NCBI GenBank assembly: GCA_030762935.1
Contig: CM060897.1
Coordinates: forward strand, 107,350,176-107,414,175
Length of the DNA: 64,000 bases
From: Hymenopus coronatus
Lineage: Eukaryota > Arthropoda > Insecta > Mantodea > Hymenopodidae
Direction: 5' to 3'
Both the position numbers and the translations under genes were made by a program. A model generated the notes under the pieces. It saw only the letters and a list, made by a program, of their open reading frames with translations, was not told the origin of the DNA and did no database searches. Each line of letters opens with the position of its first letter. Positions within the stretch are counted from its first letter, which is position 1. Positions 32,090-43,690 of the stretch are shown here, piece by piece.

Positions 32090-32389
32090 TGTCGCTCTCC
32101 GTGGTGTAATGGTTACCATGCTAACTTCATATACCCAAGGTCGTGGGTTCAAACCTGGCGGAGGACGATGGATTTTTTCGGGCGTAAAAATCCTTAGCAT
32201 GGCTTCCTTCGGAAGGGAAGTAAAGACGTGGGTCCCGTGTCGTAGATTTACGGCACGTAAAAGAACCTCAAGCCTGATAGAGAGGCCTCTGAGCAAAATT
32301 AAGCGGTCTTTCACGCCCAGAATAGAATGGGATGCTGAGAACCACAGCAGTTAAAGAGCGTCCATAAATAACATGCCATTTCCATTTTT
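32090..32389 (+). mobile_element. SINE-1, complete, with perfect target duplication
   Basis: This is the best-preserved copy. The head has box A and box B as in the previous copy, and the body reads 'AGCATGGCTTCCTTCGGAAG' and 'GATTTACGGCACGTAAAAGA'. It is flanked by perfect 11-base direct repeats ATTTTGATTAA at 32079-32089 and 32390-32400. The low divergence and perfect duplication point to the most recent SINE insertion here. Confidence 0.94.
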
Positions 32390-32439
32390 ATTTTGATTAA
32401 GCTAAGGGACATGGGCATTTATGCTGATTAAGTCTTTTT

Positions 32440-32830
32440 TATCTTTTTCTTTTTTGCAAAATTGTGCAGAAATTCACATAATGGGCAGGAAAGAGAGGGG
32501 GGATGGAAAGTGTCATTATGTAGGTAATTGCAACATCAGCAGAACTTCTATTACTGTGATGTCTAAAATTTTTGATTTAGATAGTATACCTCATAACAGT
32601 ATTGTAAAAGTGTTACCCAATTCAAATTTGTGCAGGAATTCATGTAATGGGAGAATGGAAATGTAATGCTTTGTGTGCCATAAGTGACAATGGTAAAGGC
32701 AATGCACTGGAATTACAATGGATAAGATTTTCTATGTAGACAACATAATATAACACATCATTTTTCAAATTTGCGCACAAATTCACATAATGGAAGGGAA
32801 AACAGAAACATATCCAGCATGTCTGTTGTA
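32440..32830 (+). repeat. Degenerate tandem repeat, about 150-170-base period, three units
   Basis: A motif of the form 'AAATTTGTGCAGGAATTCATG' then 'TAATGGG' recurs at about 32457, 32624 and 32773. The sequences between are only loosely similar. The same motif, inverted, recurs at 38.5-39.1 kb with a period near 180. Confidence 0.55.
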
Positions 32831-32839
32831 AATGTCTTT

Positions 32840-34904
32840 CTATTTGATCATTGGTTCCCCATTACATTAGATGCAACCACCAATATGAAACAAAATCCTC
32901 TATCTTTATTTTAGTCTTGGAGAGAAATCTCTTTTCCAGTGAGAATGCTTACAACCCTAGGACTATAAACAGCTAACTTCATGGCATAAAATAAAATACA
33001 CAAAACGTGTGTATACATCATAACTTGGCAGTAATCTGTATACTACTTACCCCAGGTTTTGCCACTGCTGCATCTGCAAAATTGAAACTTGCTTTTATCA
33101 TGCATGCTATTCAGAAATCATATATTGTGAATAAAAGATGATCCCCCAGCTCTCAACATAAATATTTTAGAAAAAAACATTCTCGTATTTCGATAAAATG
33201 GTATACATAAATTTATGTTTACAGTAATTATATGAATCGTAGGAACAATGATAGCAGATTCTTTTTTCAATAGAGATGGGAGAACAGTTTTACTGTAAAA
33301 CCATACTGTAGGCTATGTTATATAAAGTTAAATGGTATAATACCTGTTCTGCACCAATTATAATATATTTGAACTTTACAATCAGCAAGCTGGTGATATG
33401 TTCTCAAATTTTAAAAATATGTTAAACAGAAAAATGACTTCTTTAGATTGCTACTCCACCAGTTATTCAGAAATAATTTATTGAAGCTGATGATGAAATG
33501 TATTATTATACTAAACTTCAGCTTTTATTTTGAATTGGACTTATTTTGTGAAACCTTTCACATATCTCGGGTATTTCTAAATATCAAAATATAGTTAGAG
33601 TTATAGCAGCTTTTATTAATATTTATTATTAAAAGCTCTGCTCTTGTCAGCTTATTGTATAGTAATTAAATTGGTTCAAACGAAAAGGTATTTGTAATCA
33701 TAAATCCTGTTTTGAAATTCTCTGCTGCGCTGCTTTCTTTACCCTTCATTAAAATTTTTCCTAAGTTGTACATGCCAAAATTAGAAGTGTCAATGATGTA
33801 GGTAAACATGTGACAATTGTTTAAAATAATTAAGCTTTTAAATTGGAATTCTGTTTTTTTTTTTGCTGAATCTAAAAGTTGTTCAATTTTATGAATGGCA
33901 GTTATGTAAAGAAAACTTGTAGAGGGCCTCCTTGATCCTAATTTTATTTTGTATATAGAATAGTAAGAGGCTTGACATAGAAGCACATACATGAGTTGAT
34001 GACATTTGCTGTAGTTTAAACTGTGGTACAGAAATAACACACTGAGCACTAGGAATAAGCTATGCATGCACAGTTACACCTTTTATTTTGTAACTCTTAA
34101 ACTGTACAGTTATGGTAAAGAAATGTTATAGTATAGAGATTGTAGCATTCTTTCAACTTATTTTTAGGTGTTCTCCAGGTACACAATTTCAACTGTTTGG
34201 ACAAATCGGCTCCCTTCCAGGTTGATAGGAGTGACTGCATATCAATCCACTACCAACTTACAACTCCTTCATTCCACCACTCCTTCAGCTTTTGGCATGA
34301 TATGGTGCCCTTCTAAAGTCACTGGTTTTGAAATATTATGTTAATATTCCAAATGGAAGTCTGTTGGAAATGTGAAGAATTCATTTGTTTTTTATTTTTT
34401 CTATATATATATTTTTTTCTTCTTCATATTTTAGAGTTTTTTGGTTTTTTTTGTCCAGTTGAATTTGGTCATTGCTTTTAGTTTTTTTTTTTTTTTTTTT
34501 TGTATATACTATGCCATAAAAGTTTGATCTTGAAGTGATCCAGTGGATAATTTTTAGTACCACTGGTTAGCTTCCATTATTCTGTGCTTTTAACTTTTTT
34601 GAGAGCAGGGTGGTTTGAATTGCTTGCAATATAATTGAAGATGTGAAACAAATTAGAACAAATACTTAGAAATACTTAGAATATAAGATACTAAGCATGC
34701 ACTGCCAATGCAGTTTTGTCAGCAAGACAAAAATTAATATGAACGAATAAGTGAGGAATTTGCACAGCAAGTGCTGGATTTTCAGGTGATAGGCAGTGCA
34801 CAGTAAGCAATTGGATTTTTTGAGTTGATAGCAGGAAGCAGGGGTTTGGTTATCACATTTGTTCTCTAACTAGCAAGGCTATATTTGTGAACTTTCACTG
34901 CCAG
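32840..34904. other. Giant Csp intron, nothing recognised
   Basis: AT-rich with poly-T runs at about 34478-34500. The longest open frame (33666-34067, minus, 133 codons) is AT-biased, without a family motif or splice context I can defend. Confidence 0.4.
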
Positions 34905-35245
34905 GGTCAGTATAACTAAAAGTAATTTCTGGGCTATTATGCTGTGGTCTGCTGGAGGTAGATGTTGCAGACATTTCTTCCACAACTGTGATGGGCATCT
35001 TCAGTGACAGTCAGTTTGCCTCAGAAGGTATCACTCTTGAGGCATTGACTGTGAGTGCAGCGTCTGTATACTGAGAGCATCCTCTGCTGATTAGCGAAGG
35101 CTGCACAGCTGGTGGGAGGGGCATGGCTGCTTCTACGTTGTTGATACCTTCTGATTGGCTTGCATTGACTTCTGCTGTTCTGCATTGTTTTTTACTTTTG
35201 GTGACTGGATGGCAATTGCTGTTCAGTTTTAGAACCGTCCCCATT
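34905..35245 (-). mobile_element. PLE 3' end fragment (second PLE family)
   Basis: On the minus strand the sequence parallels 40440-40795: 'ACTGAACAGCAATTGCCATCC', 'AAACAATGCAGAACAGCAGAA', 'CAATCAGAAGGTATCAAC', 'CAATACAGACG'-like promoter-proximal text, then the hammerhead-like segment and 'CATCTACCTCCAGCAGACCA'. Such pLTR ends follow the endonuclease in PLEs. No coding region remains. Confidence 0.6.
34951..35012 (-). ncRNA. Hammerhead-like motif, canonical core, weak helices
   Basis: On the minus strand: core CUGAAGA (a perfect CUGANGA), a poorly paired stem II region, GAAA, then stem III AUGU/ACAU around loop CUGCA and C at the cleavage position. Stem I pairing is poor. It is the only copy here with both C3 and G8. 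Confidence 0.45.
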
Positions 35246-35502
35246 TTTTGTTATAATTGTTAAGATGTTTGCAAATTTTGATAACTTTGTGCTGTACTTG
35301 GGCATGGTAGCATGTTTAGAATGAAAGGATGCTCACGTACTGGAACTTGAAGATGTTTGCTCTTCACTTCTGGCATGTTTGGCAGCTGCAGGCTATTCTA
35401 TTTGACCCAGATGGCGGCTTCTTTTGTGCTCATTAAGCATGGTTTTAACGCCTGTGTTATGTTGTTTTAATGTACTCTGAATTGCAAGAATAGGGAATAT
35501 AT
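35246..35502. other. Giant Csp intron, nothing recognised
   Basis: Short unexplained stretch ending in the ATAT target duplication (35499-35502) of the next element. Confidence 0.4.
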
Positions 35503-38074
35503 GAGGAGGTGACACGCAAACACGAACATGTCCAAAATTTTAAAAAAAATGAGTTAAGATATGGAATGGTAATTAGAGGATAAGTGGAATGTATATACAT
35601 CATGCTATTGAAGCAAACCTGAATATATTCCGTGATACAAGCCTGTGAAAATGCGTGGTTCAAAGCAAACGCGAACATGTCCACGTATAAATTTCCTGCA
35701 AGGAACTAGTCCATACAACCAATAGGAGGGTGTGGTTTAAGTCACGTGATTTCCATTCCATTCAAGGCCAGGTATTCCCGCGCAGAGCAGCTGGTATGAT
35801 TATTGTCACACTTCTGTGTTCTCGTGTAATATTGTATTCTAATATCTAGTAACTGCAATTATTGGGTCAGCTTTTTAGTTAGCAAGTGAAATGGATTAAG
35901 AACGTGTACTTGTGAAGACTGCAAACCAGGGTAACAGAAAGAGGAAGAGGAATGAATCGCAACGTGAAAAGGATAAAGGGAAATGGTATGTTGCACCAAG
36001 AGGCTTTCATTCTTTTCATGCATGTTCACACCAAAATAAACAGTTCTCTTGTCGGGAAATACACCCACGAGATACACTGCACCTGAGGCAATTAATTTAT
36101 AATGTTCATGATAAAGCATCTCAAGAAAGGATGGTTGCACGGATGTCACTAAAAATATTCAAAGAAAGTGACCTCGAAACAATGAAGGCGAAAGTAAACC
36201 TCTTAAATTTAATGTTAACTACACTCTTTTCGCACAAAATGGAAACATAGTATATCCAGTGTGCAAGAAATTTTTCATGCATATTACCCTAATGAAATCT
36301 ACTTGGCTGAATAGTATAGCAAACAAAATAAAAGAAGGAAAAGCAATAAAGGAATAGAGGTGGAGATTGCATCGTCATAAATCTGCAGACAAGAAGAAAA
36401 TTGTTAGACAATTTATAGGCAATCTGCATTGTACTGAAAGTCATTACAACCGACAAAAATCACAACCGCTGTATCTGCACAGCGAATTAAGTATAAAGAA
36501 ACTTAAGTGAGCTGTACAACAGATCTGTGGCTAATGACAACAAAGTGGCTATATCTATGTTCCGTAAAATATTCGTGAATGAATATAACATTGGATTTAG
36601 AAGTCCTGCTTCAGATATCTGCAGTTTCTGTGCAAGAATTGACGAGCAAATGAAAGTGGCTTCAAAAAAGGAAAATACAGCTTATCACACAGAAAAGGGT
36701 CACAAAAAAAGGGCAAATGCCTTCTATGAACTTTTATAGAACAGAATGAACAGGGAGTGGCTTTCTGTTTTGATTTGCAACAGGTCCAGCCATTGCCAAA
36801 GAGTCCTGTACAAGAAGCATTTTACTCCAGGCAGATAAGTTTTTACAGTTTGTGCACTGTTAGTGTGAAGTCAGTGAACCCTGTATTTTACACATGGACG
36901 GAAGATTTGGCAGGCCGTGGTGCAGCGGAAGTGGCTTCAGCCTTATTGCATTTTTTAAAATCTGTCAATTTTAAAGATAAAACTGTACTGAAACTTTTCT
37001 GTGACGGGTGTGGAGCTCAAAACAAGAGCAATATTGCTTCACACACTCATGTATTTTCTTGGAATACATGATGGTCCGGTTGAAAAATACACCTCATTTT
37101 TCCAGTTCGAGGACACATTTTCTTACCTGCTGACCGCGTTTTCAGTAGAGTGGAGAAACTTCTACAAAAAAAGCCAACAGTTGTAACAAAAGAGGAATAT
37201 ATGAGGTCTATCAGTCAGTGGGTGAAGTAAGAAACCTTGGTGAAGATTGGAGAGCGATGGACATGAAATCATCTAAAGGCCTATGAAATTTAGATCACAT
37301 CAGTGAAATGAAACAAATTTTCATTAAAAAGTATCGAGCTATGTAAAACATTCATATTGATGTGGATGCAACTGCATTCTACAAATCCCAGCAAGAGCTA
37401 CCAGAGCGGAAATCTCTTCTGAAACATGGATGGACCATGAAGAAACTCTTCTGCCAACCAATACCTGAAATACCCCTCAGCCATCCAATCCCAGATGCTA
37501 AGAAGAAAGATGTTGATGGTTTATTGAAAACTATTTTTGGAGAAGACTGGAGAAATCACCAAGATTTAAGATGGTATGCATCCATCATTGACTCTATTCC
37601 CACATCGTGCAACACAGAGGCAGATGAAATTTCTTGCGACTGTTTAGAAGATGATTGTGGTATGTTTGTTTAAGTGAGTGAGCTCAAGAACCTTTCTAAT
37701 AATAAGCAATGTCATTGTTGATATCATTCCATTTTGGTCATGATGTATGTAATTAAATGATTCTAAAAAAAAACCAAAATATCACAACTTTGTTAAAATT
37801 TCCAAACAAAGCCAAATTTCGAAATTCATTCAAAGGCGAACATGTCAAAATAGATCATGCAAACGAGAACATGTCCATATTTAAATGTACTTTTTAAAGG
37901 AAAGTTTTCAGTTTAGATTTATTTCACACACATGAATTGTGTTTTGGATACAAAATAAAGGCGTTTGCCTATCAATATTTTGTTTCCAATAATATGTATA
38001 GTTGAGATACATTTTATGTCGATTGTGAAAAGCTGTATTTAATGGAGATGTTCGCCTTTGCGTGTCACCTCCTT
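35503..38074 (+). mobile_element. 2.6-kb DNA transposon with 4-bp target duplication (Sola-like, tentative)
   Basis: Ends are inverted repeats of about 30 bases: GAGGAGGTGACACGCAAACA and (minus strand) AAGGAGGTGACACGCAAAGG, each followed by CGAACATNTCC. ATAT flanks both sides (35499-35502, 38075-38078). Extra copies of GCAAACGCGAACATGTCC-like motifs lie inside each end (near 35663, 37835 and 37858). The interior holds a broken transposase-like gene. A 4-bp duplication and a DDD-type protein fit the Sola superfamily, but I cannot confirm this by eye. Confidence 0.85.
35891..37673 (+). pseudogene. Transposase-like pseudogene of the 2.6-kb element
   Basis: In order on the plus strand: a basic N-terminus ('TANQGNRKRKRNESQREKDK'), 'IHPRDTLHLRQLIYNVHDKA', then (36527-36739) 'FVNEYNIGFRSPASDICSFC' with a CxxC pair, (36757-37071) 'VNPVFYTWTEDLAGRGAAEV' and 'VLKLFCDGCGAQNKSNI', whose Asp is a catalytic candidate, and finally (37362-37673) 'KHGWTMKKLFCQPIPEIPLS' and an acidic C-terminus 'SCDCLEDDCGMFV'. 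Stops and at least four frame changes break it. Proteins of this pattern occur as uncharacterised, transposon-derived families in arthropods and cnidarians, from memory; I give no firm family name. Confidence 0.75.
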
Positions 38075-38339
38075 ATATTATACATAGAAATGGGAAAATC
38101 TTGTTTAAATGATAAGACAAAAATATTAGAATCATGTGGAAATATATTTTGGACATTCAAAAACAGCAGAATTTGCCGATTTTAAATTGCAAAATAATGA
38201 AAAAAACAAGAAGGTACAGCAGTGGTGAACCCAGGGGGAAATGGTAATGCTTACCACCAAGGCCGTAACCAATGTGGCAGAGTTTGTGCCTTCATTTCAT
38301 GCCAAAAATTTTGCTGTTAAGCATTCTCATAAGGAAAAA

Positions 38340-39090
38340 GATTTCTCTGAGACTAAAATAAAAATAGTGGTCTTTCTTTCACATCAGCGGTGATTGGGAG
38401 CCAACGGTCAAGCACAAGAAAGATTTAGCTGTGCATTTCCCTTCTCCTGCCGCACATACATACACTGGTACATTTCCATTCGCTCCCCTGTTTCTCTATG
38501 CCATCCACAGGAATTTACACGCAAATTTGGATTGGGTAAAACCATAGTAAAACCTATTACAATGATGTTATATTCAGTTGTCTAAATAGAAAATCACATT
38601 CGTCATTACAGCTAAGCTGCTGCTATCACTACCATTTATAAACATAGCGGTACATTTTGGTCCTTCTTGTTTCTGCTCACAATGAGAATTTCTGTGCAAA
38701 TTCGAATTAGGTATCTTTTAGTACTATATTTGGTATGTAGACTAAATAGGAAATCGTAACCTTCACCATTATAGATATACTGCCACCGCCATTGCCACAT
38801 TCTCCCACTGCACACATGCTGTGCACTTCTGTATTTCCCTCTTCATCTCTCTTGCACTCATAACTTGAATTTCCATGCAAATTCAAATTTATTAATTTAG
38901 GTCAGACTTAACATTGGTGTAAATTATTTAGGTACGTTTTTAAATGAAAAATTTTATTCATTACATTAACAGTTGTGCTGCCATTACCATCACCTCTGAT
39001 CGCATACATAGATAATGATATATAATTTCCATTCCCTTCTCTCCCTCCTGCCCACCTGGTGAATTTCCGTACAAATTCAAATTACGTAAA
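38340..39090 (-). repeat. Tandem repeat, about 180-base period, four units
   Basis: The motif 'GAATTTCTGTGCAAATTCGAA' followed by TTA recurs at about 38510, 38689, 38869 and 39062. Between the motifs, 'TTTCCCTTCTC' and 'TTACAGCTAAGCTGCTGC'-type stretches also recur. This is a diverged satellite-like array. The plus-strand units at 32.4-32.8 kb are the same repeat inverted. Confidence 0.65.
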
Positions 39091-39562
39091 AAAAAAAAAT
39101 TTAATAATTCTGGTAGAGTTTTTATTATCGTAAAGTTTGTTTACCTGATAAAATGTATAACTGTTTTTGTCCAATAATATTCCTTTTTCCAATTATATAA
39201 TACCTTTTCAGTAGCTTCTGTTTTGATTAATAAATTTATCTTTCGTTTATGTGTGGCCAACTACCCATTTTTAATTTATATTTTAATTTGCATGGACTCT
39301 CTTCTCAAGGCGATTGGTACAAGAGCTACTGAATAAGCAAGACTTGTTTTATAATTCAATAGTAATAGTTTATTTCACTCTTAATCTTTGAAAAACAAAA
39401 ATTTGATTAATTTAACACATATCTTAAATGAATGCATTCATTTGAGAAATTAGTTATTCTCTTGATTTACACTATGTACCATCATGGTATTCAACAATGT
39501 TACACTGATGTACAGTTTTTCAGTTTTTCTTCTTTCTTCCCTGTCTCCAAGCAAACTTTTTC
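39091..39562. other. Giant Csp intron, nothing recognised
   Basis: AT-rich; no feature supported. Confidence 0.4.
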
Positions 39563-39576
39563 AAAAAAAAAAAAAA

Positions 39577-39639
<63 letters not shown>
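39563..39639. repeat. Poly-A followed by (AG)n microsatellite
   Basis: A run of 23 A is followed by an uninterrupted AG run of about 55 bases. The A tail upstream could mark the end of a retroposed sequence, but none is recognised. Confidence 0.95.
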
Positions 39640-39641
<2 letters not shown>

Positions 39642-40439
39642 ATATATTACTAAATCATTTGTTCTTTTCTTAAGGAAGATTATAAATATTCATATACATT
39701 TGATCATTGTTCATCGTTTATACATCATAGAACATTCTTTTTAACCATTAACAATACAAATGAAATAAAATTGCACGATTACACAATAATTTTCCATTGC
39801 AATTCTTAATCAGCTTATGTCCCTTAGTTTGTTCAAGATACATGGCAAAACCTTAAATTTCATTTAAAAATTAGGTTTTATATACATGAGCTTAATTCAC
39901 TTTAGTTCTGAAAATGAGGATTGTTTTGTATTTAGATAAATACAATACATATTCAATAGTTGGCTGGCGTTTGGCAATGTAGGTAACATTGTTGCCTATT
40001 TCCTCATTGTACTTATCAGTGTTGCTCCATATTTAGCAATGTGTTGCTAAGGAAAATTGAAAAGAGCTTGTCATCCTGCCAAGTCTCAGCCTGTTGTTGA
40101 GAAGCTAGACCAACACAAAAACAACGGCACAGTTTTTCTGCCTTATTTAAAAATGGCACCGGTCAAATTGTGCACATACTAAGTACTGCAATGTTAAGAC
40201 TGTTTTCAAGACCACAAGACAGTTAAACAATTTTCTGCACGCAGTCAAAGATCCTTGAGAGCCACTGCCATGAGCCAGCGTATAGCTTATTCCATATTCT
40301 TGCAATAGTCAGTAGTCCTGAACATGAGATGAAAGTGGAGGGCAAACACATCTTTAAGTTCCAGGACATGAGCATACTTTCATCTATAACATAATACCAT
40401 GCCCTAGATCAGCACAAAGCCTTCAAAATTTGCAAAGCT
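39640..40439. other. Giant Csp intron, probably PLE-related in its last part
   Basis: AT-rich to about 40060. From about 40090 the text becomes more balanced and reads as an upstream part of the PLE end that follows, but I could not assign a frame. Confidence 0.3.
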
Positions 40440-40795
40440 CCTAACAATTTTAATAAGAAAGAACAGGCTCTAAAACTGAACAGCGTCTGGCATCCATCAT
40501 CAAAGGCAAAAAACAATACAGAACAAGAAAGAATAATGCAGTCCAATCAGAAGAGATCAACACTATAGAAGCAGCCAGGCCCTCACATCAGCTGTGTAGC
40601 CTCTGAGCCAATCAGCAGAGGGTGCTCTTGGTTTAAATATAGCTGCACTCGTAGTCAACACATCAGAAGCAGCAATACCTTCTCCAAGGGGACCTCAATC
40701 ACACCATTGAAGATGTCTACCGCATTTGTGGAGAAACGTCTGGAACATCTACCTCCAGCAGATAATACAGTTGCCCAGAAATGATCCTAGTTATA
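40440..40795 (+). mobile_element. PLE 3' end fragment (second PLE family)
   Basis: Plus-strand counterpart of 34905-35245. Shared blocks are 'CTAAAACTGAACAGCGTCTGG', 'AAAAAACAATACAGAACAAG', 'CCAATCAGAAGAGATCAACAC', 'GAGCCAATCAGCAGAGG' and 'CATCTACCTCCAGCAGATAAT'. A TATA-like 'TTTAAATATAGCTGCACTCG' precedes the hammerhead-like segment, which may be the remnant of the PLE promoter. Confidence 0.6.
40701..40756 (+). ncRNA. Hammerhead-like motif in PLE end, degraded
   Basis: Core UUGAAGA (40707-40713), stem II UCUAC/GUGGA, GAAA (40733-40736), then a damaged stem III ACGU/ACAU around CUGGA and C at the cleavage position. Core base 3 is U opposite G8. Confidence 0.4.
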
Positions 40796-41735
40796 AGGCT
40801 ATAATTATTATGCAATGATAAGGAATTGCACACACCATGAGGCCATTAGATGCATATGCAGGAAGCTTGGCCAGCAAACTTAATCTTACTGCCTCAAATT
40901 TAACAACACTCTGAATATATCGGAGAATTATCTCTCTGCAATAGCCAGGGATTTAATCCTAATTGTAAAGTTTTATAATCAGACTTCTGTCACTCCAACC
41001 AATTTTTTGTGTGTTAAATGTATTTAATGTAAAAGTGGAAATCATAGATGTGTTTTTGTATATAGCACAATTAGGAATTTGTCATTAGAATGTGCTCAAT
41101 AAAATTAAGGTTTGAAGAAAAGAGAGAGTCCATTGTCACCAAGTTAAACAAAAACTTTTTATGCATGACCTGTAAAATAGGTCATGCAGCAGTAGCCTCC
41201 AAAATCGGCACACAGTGAAACATTGAACGTGGTAGACCATAGCTATGTTGCATTTTTTGTGCAAGTTTATCAATAGGATGAACAATATTACTTGCTCTTC
41301 TTTTTTTTTTTTTTTTTTTTTTTTGTGATAATATAAATGTTTGCTCTACTTAATAGTTTTACATGAATGTGATTTTAGTGTACTCACTAAAAAATGCATT
41401 TACTTTAGATTTTTAGAAGAGAAAAATCCTTGGCCTTCACATCCATGTGGTCCTGCCCACTAAAAAAAAAAAAAAAGTCCACTGTTAATGTAGTTAGTTT
41501 GATCCATTGGTTTAGTCTGCTCTTGCATTGTACCTGGTTAAGAAAGATATGATGCTGGCATGCGTCGCATGCGAGAGATCAATGCTAATTACATGCAAGA
41601 GTAATCCTGGATGGTTAATCATATAATCATATGGAGTAATACAAATGAATAGATTAGAGGGGTTAGTTGCTGTAATTTTCTTGTGGTTATTGCAAATGTC
41701 TAGATTTGTTACTAGTTTTCATGCCATAGCCTAAT
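40796..41735. other. Giant Csp intron, nothing recognised
   Basis: Includes a 24-base poly-T run (about 41301-41324) and an A run at 41463-41476. No coding or repeat assignment. Confidence 0.4.
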
Positions 41736-42588
41736 TTTTACTTTCTCTATATGTACTATGTGGAGTACATGTTAATAGTGTATAGAGAAGGTATTGCACT
41801 CCACCCAAAAATTTGATACAGAGATTTCACTGGAAATATGTGTTTTAGGGTCACCTGTATCCAAAAAAAGCATTTTCAGAAAAAGATCCATGTGTGTGTA
41901 GGTGCGTGCATGCATGCTCAAAAACGAAAATTCGGTAAAATACCATCTTACAGGGATGCGACACGAAGATTTTGAGAAAAATCTCCCCACCCCAAACTAC
42001 CATTTACATGGAACTATTTTCAAAAATTTTGATTTTCTCAAAAATGGCTCTTAACAATTTTGATTAAAATTTTGTATATTAAAGATATTCACTTGACAAA
42101 TAAAATGTATATCTTGAATTATCTGGGAATAGCCTCTGAAGACTACTTTATTCTGGAGGAATTTTAACGGAATTTCACATAGCTGCTAAACCATAAGATA
42201 TGGACAAAAACTTACAACACAAAAAATGTAGAGCACCTTAAAACACACAATTTATGTTATATACATTTTTTTGTGGAGTTGATCGTTTTTTAGATACTCA
42301 TTGTTTTTGGTTTCAACTTTAAAAAAACATACTTTTCTCATACAGGAATTTGTCAACTCCTGTGCATACAAACAAAGGAATTTAAGTCACATAGCAACCA
42401 ACTTTTGACTATCACTTTAACCAATTATACTCCCTTATTTCGCTTCTATTTACAGGAAGCAAATAATAGGACTATTTCTGCTGATTGTTTCGATTAGTAT
42501 GAAGTAAATAGAAGCATAAGCTTTTTAACAATAATTTGTTGCATAGATATAGAGAAAGTCATGTGAATGGAACACATCAGATTTTTAG
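41736..42588 (-). mobile_element. REP-A, full-length copy, minus orientation
   Basis: The 3' end (TTTTTACTTTCTCTATATGTAC and a partly decayed palindrome) is at the left and the 5' end (GTGAATGGAACACATCAG, then ATTTTTA) at the right. A GT-rich stretch (TGTGTGTGTAGGTGCGTGC) marks the microsatellite position. Confidence 0.87.
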
Positions 42589-42949
42589 TGTGTAGTTTTC
42601 TTCCTCTGGATGGGAGGGATGTTATTTCTTTAAGGTAGTTTCTTCAGGAGAGCTCCCAGGAGATATAGATTTATTCTAGGTGTAGGTTGCAGTTTTCTTC
42701 TCCATCAGAACTTAGTCCAGTATTGTGCTATTCATTGTGGCCACACATAAGCAGCCAATGCTTATTTGCAGTTGCAAGAGTGTGCTACATGGGGAGGCTT
42801 TCTGCCAGGTCTGCTTTGGTTAGTTAGAGCAAAGTCTTTGCAGGATGGGAAACTGTAACATTGGGTAAGTCATGTAGTGACCAAGTAATTTTGGCCAATT
42901 CAGGATGGATTCTAGGATATTATGCTCCACTGTGTCATTCTGTCAAAAA
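42589..42949. other. Giant Csp intron, possibly the upstream part of a LINE
   Basis: Composition is more balanced than the surroundings. Minus-strand phrases such as 'TNQSRPGRKP' are suggestive of LINE coding sequence but too weak to call. Confidence 0.3.
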
Positions 42950-43121
42950 GTGAAGGTGGTAGATTGTTTGTTGGCTTCCGTGGTGTAGCTGCCTAGAGGG
43001 TTCTGATGCCTTGTCAACTTTTTGTATTATTAAAAAAATAGTTTAATGAATTATTAGAATAGTAGCATTTTTAATTCAATGTGCACAGGTCCTCTTCTTG
43101 GTATTTTGTAAACTAAGCTGA

Positions 43122-43172
43122 GATGTGTGTGTGTGTGTGGGGGGGGTGTGGGGGTGTGTGAGAGAGGGAGAG
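43122..43172. repeat. (TG)n / G-rich / (AG)n simple repeat
   Basis: A TG run passes into a short G run, a second TG patch, and an AG patch. Confidence 0.9.
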
Positions 43173-43449
43173 AGATTGTGGCCTATCTCCATAGAGGCAG
43201 TACATAAGTTACTATGGGGCATATTAGTGTTTTATGTGTTGATCTTAGGTTGAGGCTTAGTGATTACTTATGTTGTGATTACCTCAATTTGATTTATGTT
43301 GCCTTTTGTCTGATCTATTTTAAGTCCTAACCACGTTAAATTTGCATTCCAATTGTTCTCCCAAGCAGGGTGAGCAGTTAAGGATTATGTTAATTTATAA
43401 AATAATACAGATTGAGTCAGCCAGATGCTTCACATACCTAAACTTTTCA

Positions 43450-43690
43450 CAACAGACATCAATAAAAAACAGTGATTTTCTTGTGAACTTTGACATCCTG
43501 CCAGAAGTTACTTGCTACTAAGCCTCATAAAACCTCCGTCAGATATCTCCACCTCAGAAGTAAGATTCACAGGAACACCAGAGTTCCAGCCAGTCGGAAC
43601 CTTGATGATGCCTTCAACCAAAGGTGAAACTTGTTGGAAAAGTTTAGGTATATGAAGCCATAGTGTGTCTGGTCGACTCAACCTGTATTA
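43450..43690 (+). mobile_element. PLE 3' end fragment
   Basis: 'GTGAACTTTGACATCCTGCC' parallels the 3' end of the PLE coding region at 28921 ('ATAAACTTTGAAATCCTGCC'). After it come degenerate coding text and the hammerhead-like segment at 43595-43640. Insertion borders are not clear. Confidence 0.55.
43595..43640 (+). ncRNA. Hammerhead-like motif in PLE end, degraded
   Basis: Core UUGAUGA (43602-43608), stem II GCCU/AGGU, GAAA (43626-43629), short stem III in ACUUGU and U at the cleavage position. Core base 3 is U and base 8 is G. Stem I keeps only two pairs. Confidence 0.4.

Noticed and set aside
31533..32389. Functional tRNA genes at the heads of the SINE copies
   Set aside because: Promoter boxes are present, but the heads continue into a shared 300-base body with target duplications, so these are SINEs.
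33666..34067. Minus-strand open frame of 133 codons
   Set aside because: AT-rich composition, no recognisable domain, no splice or promoter context. Likely chance.
39432..39744. Open frames with Lys and Arg-Glu runs
   Set aside because: They are translations of the poly-A and (AG)n simple repeat.
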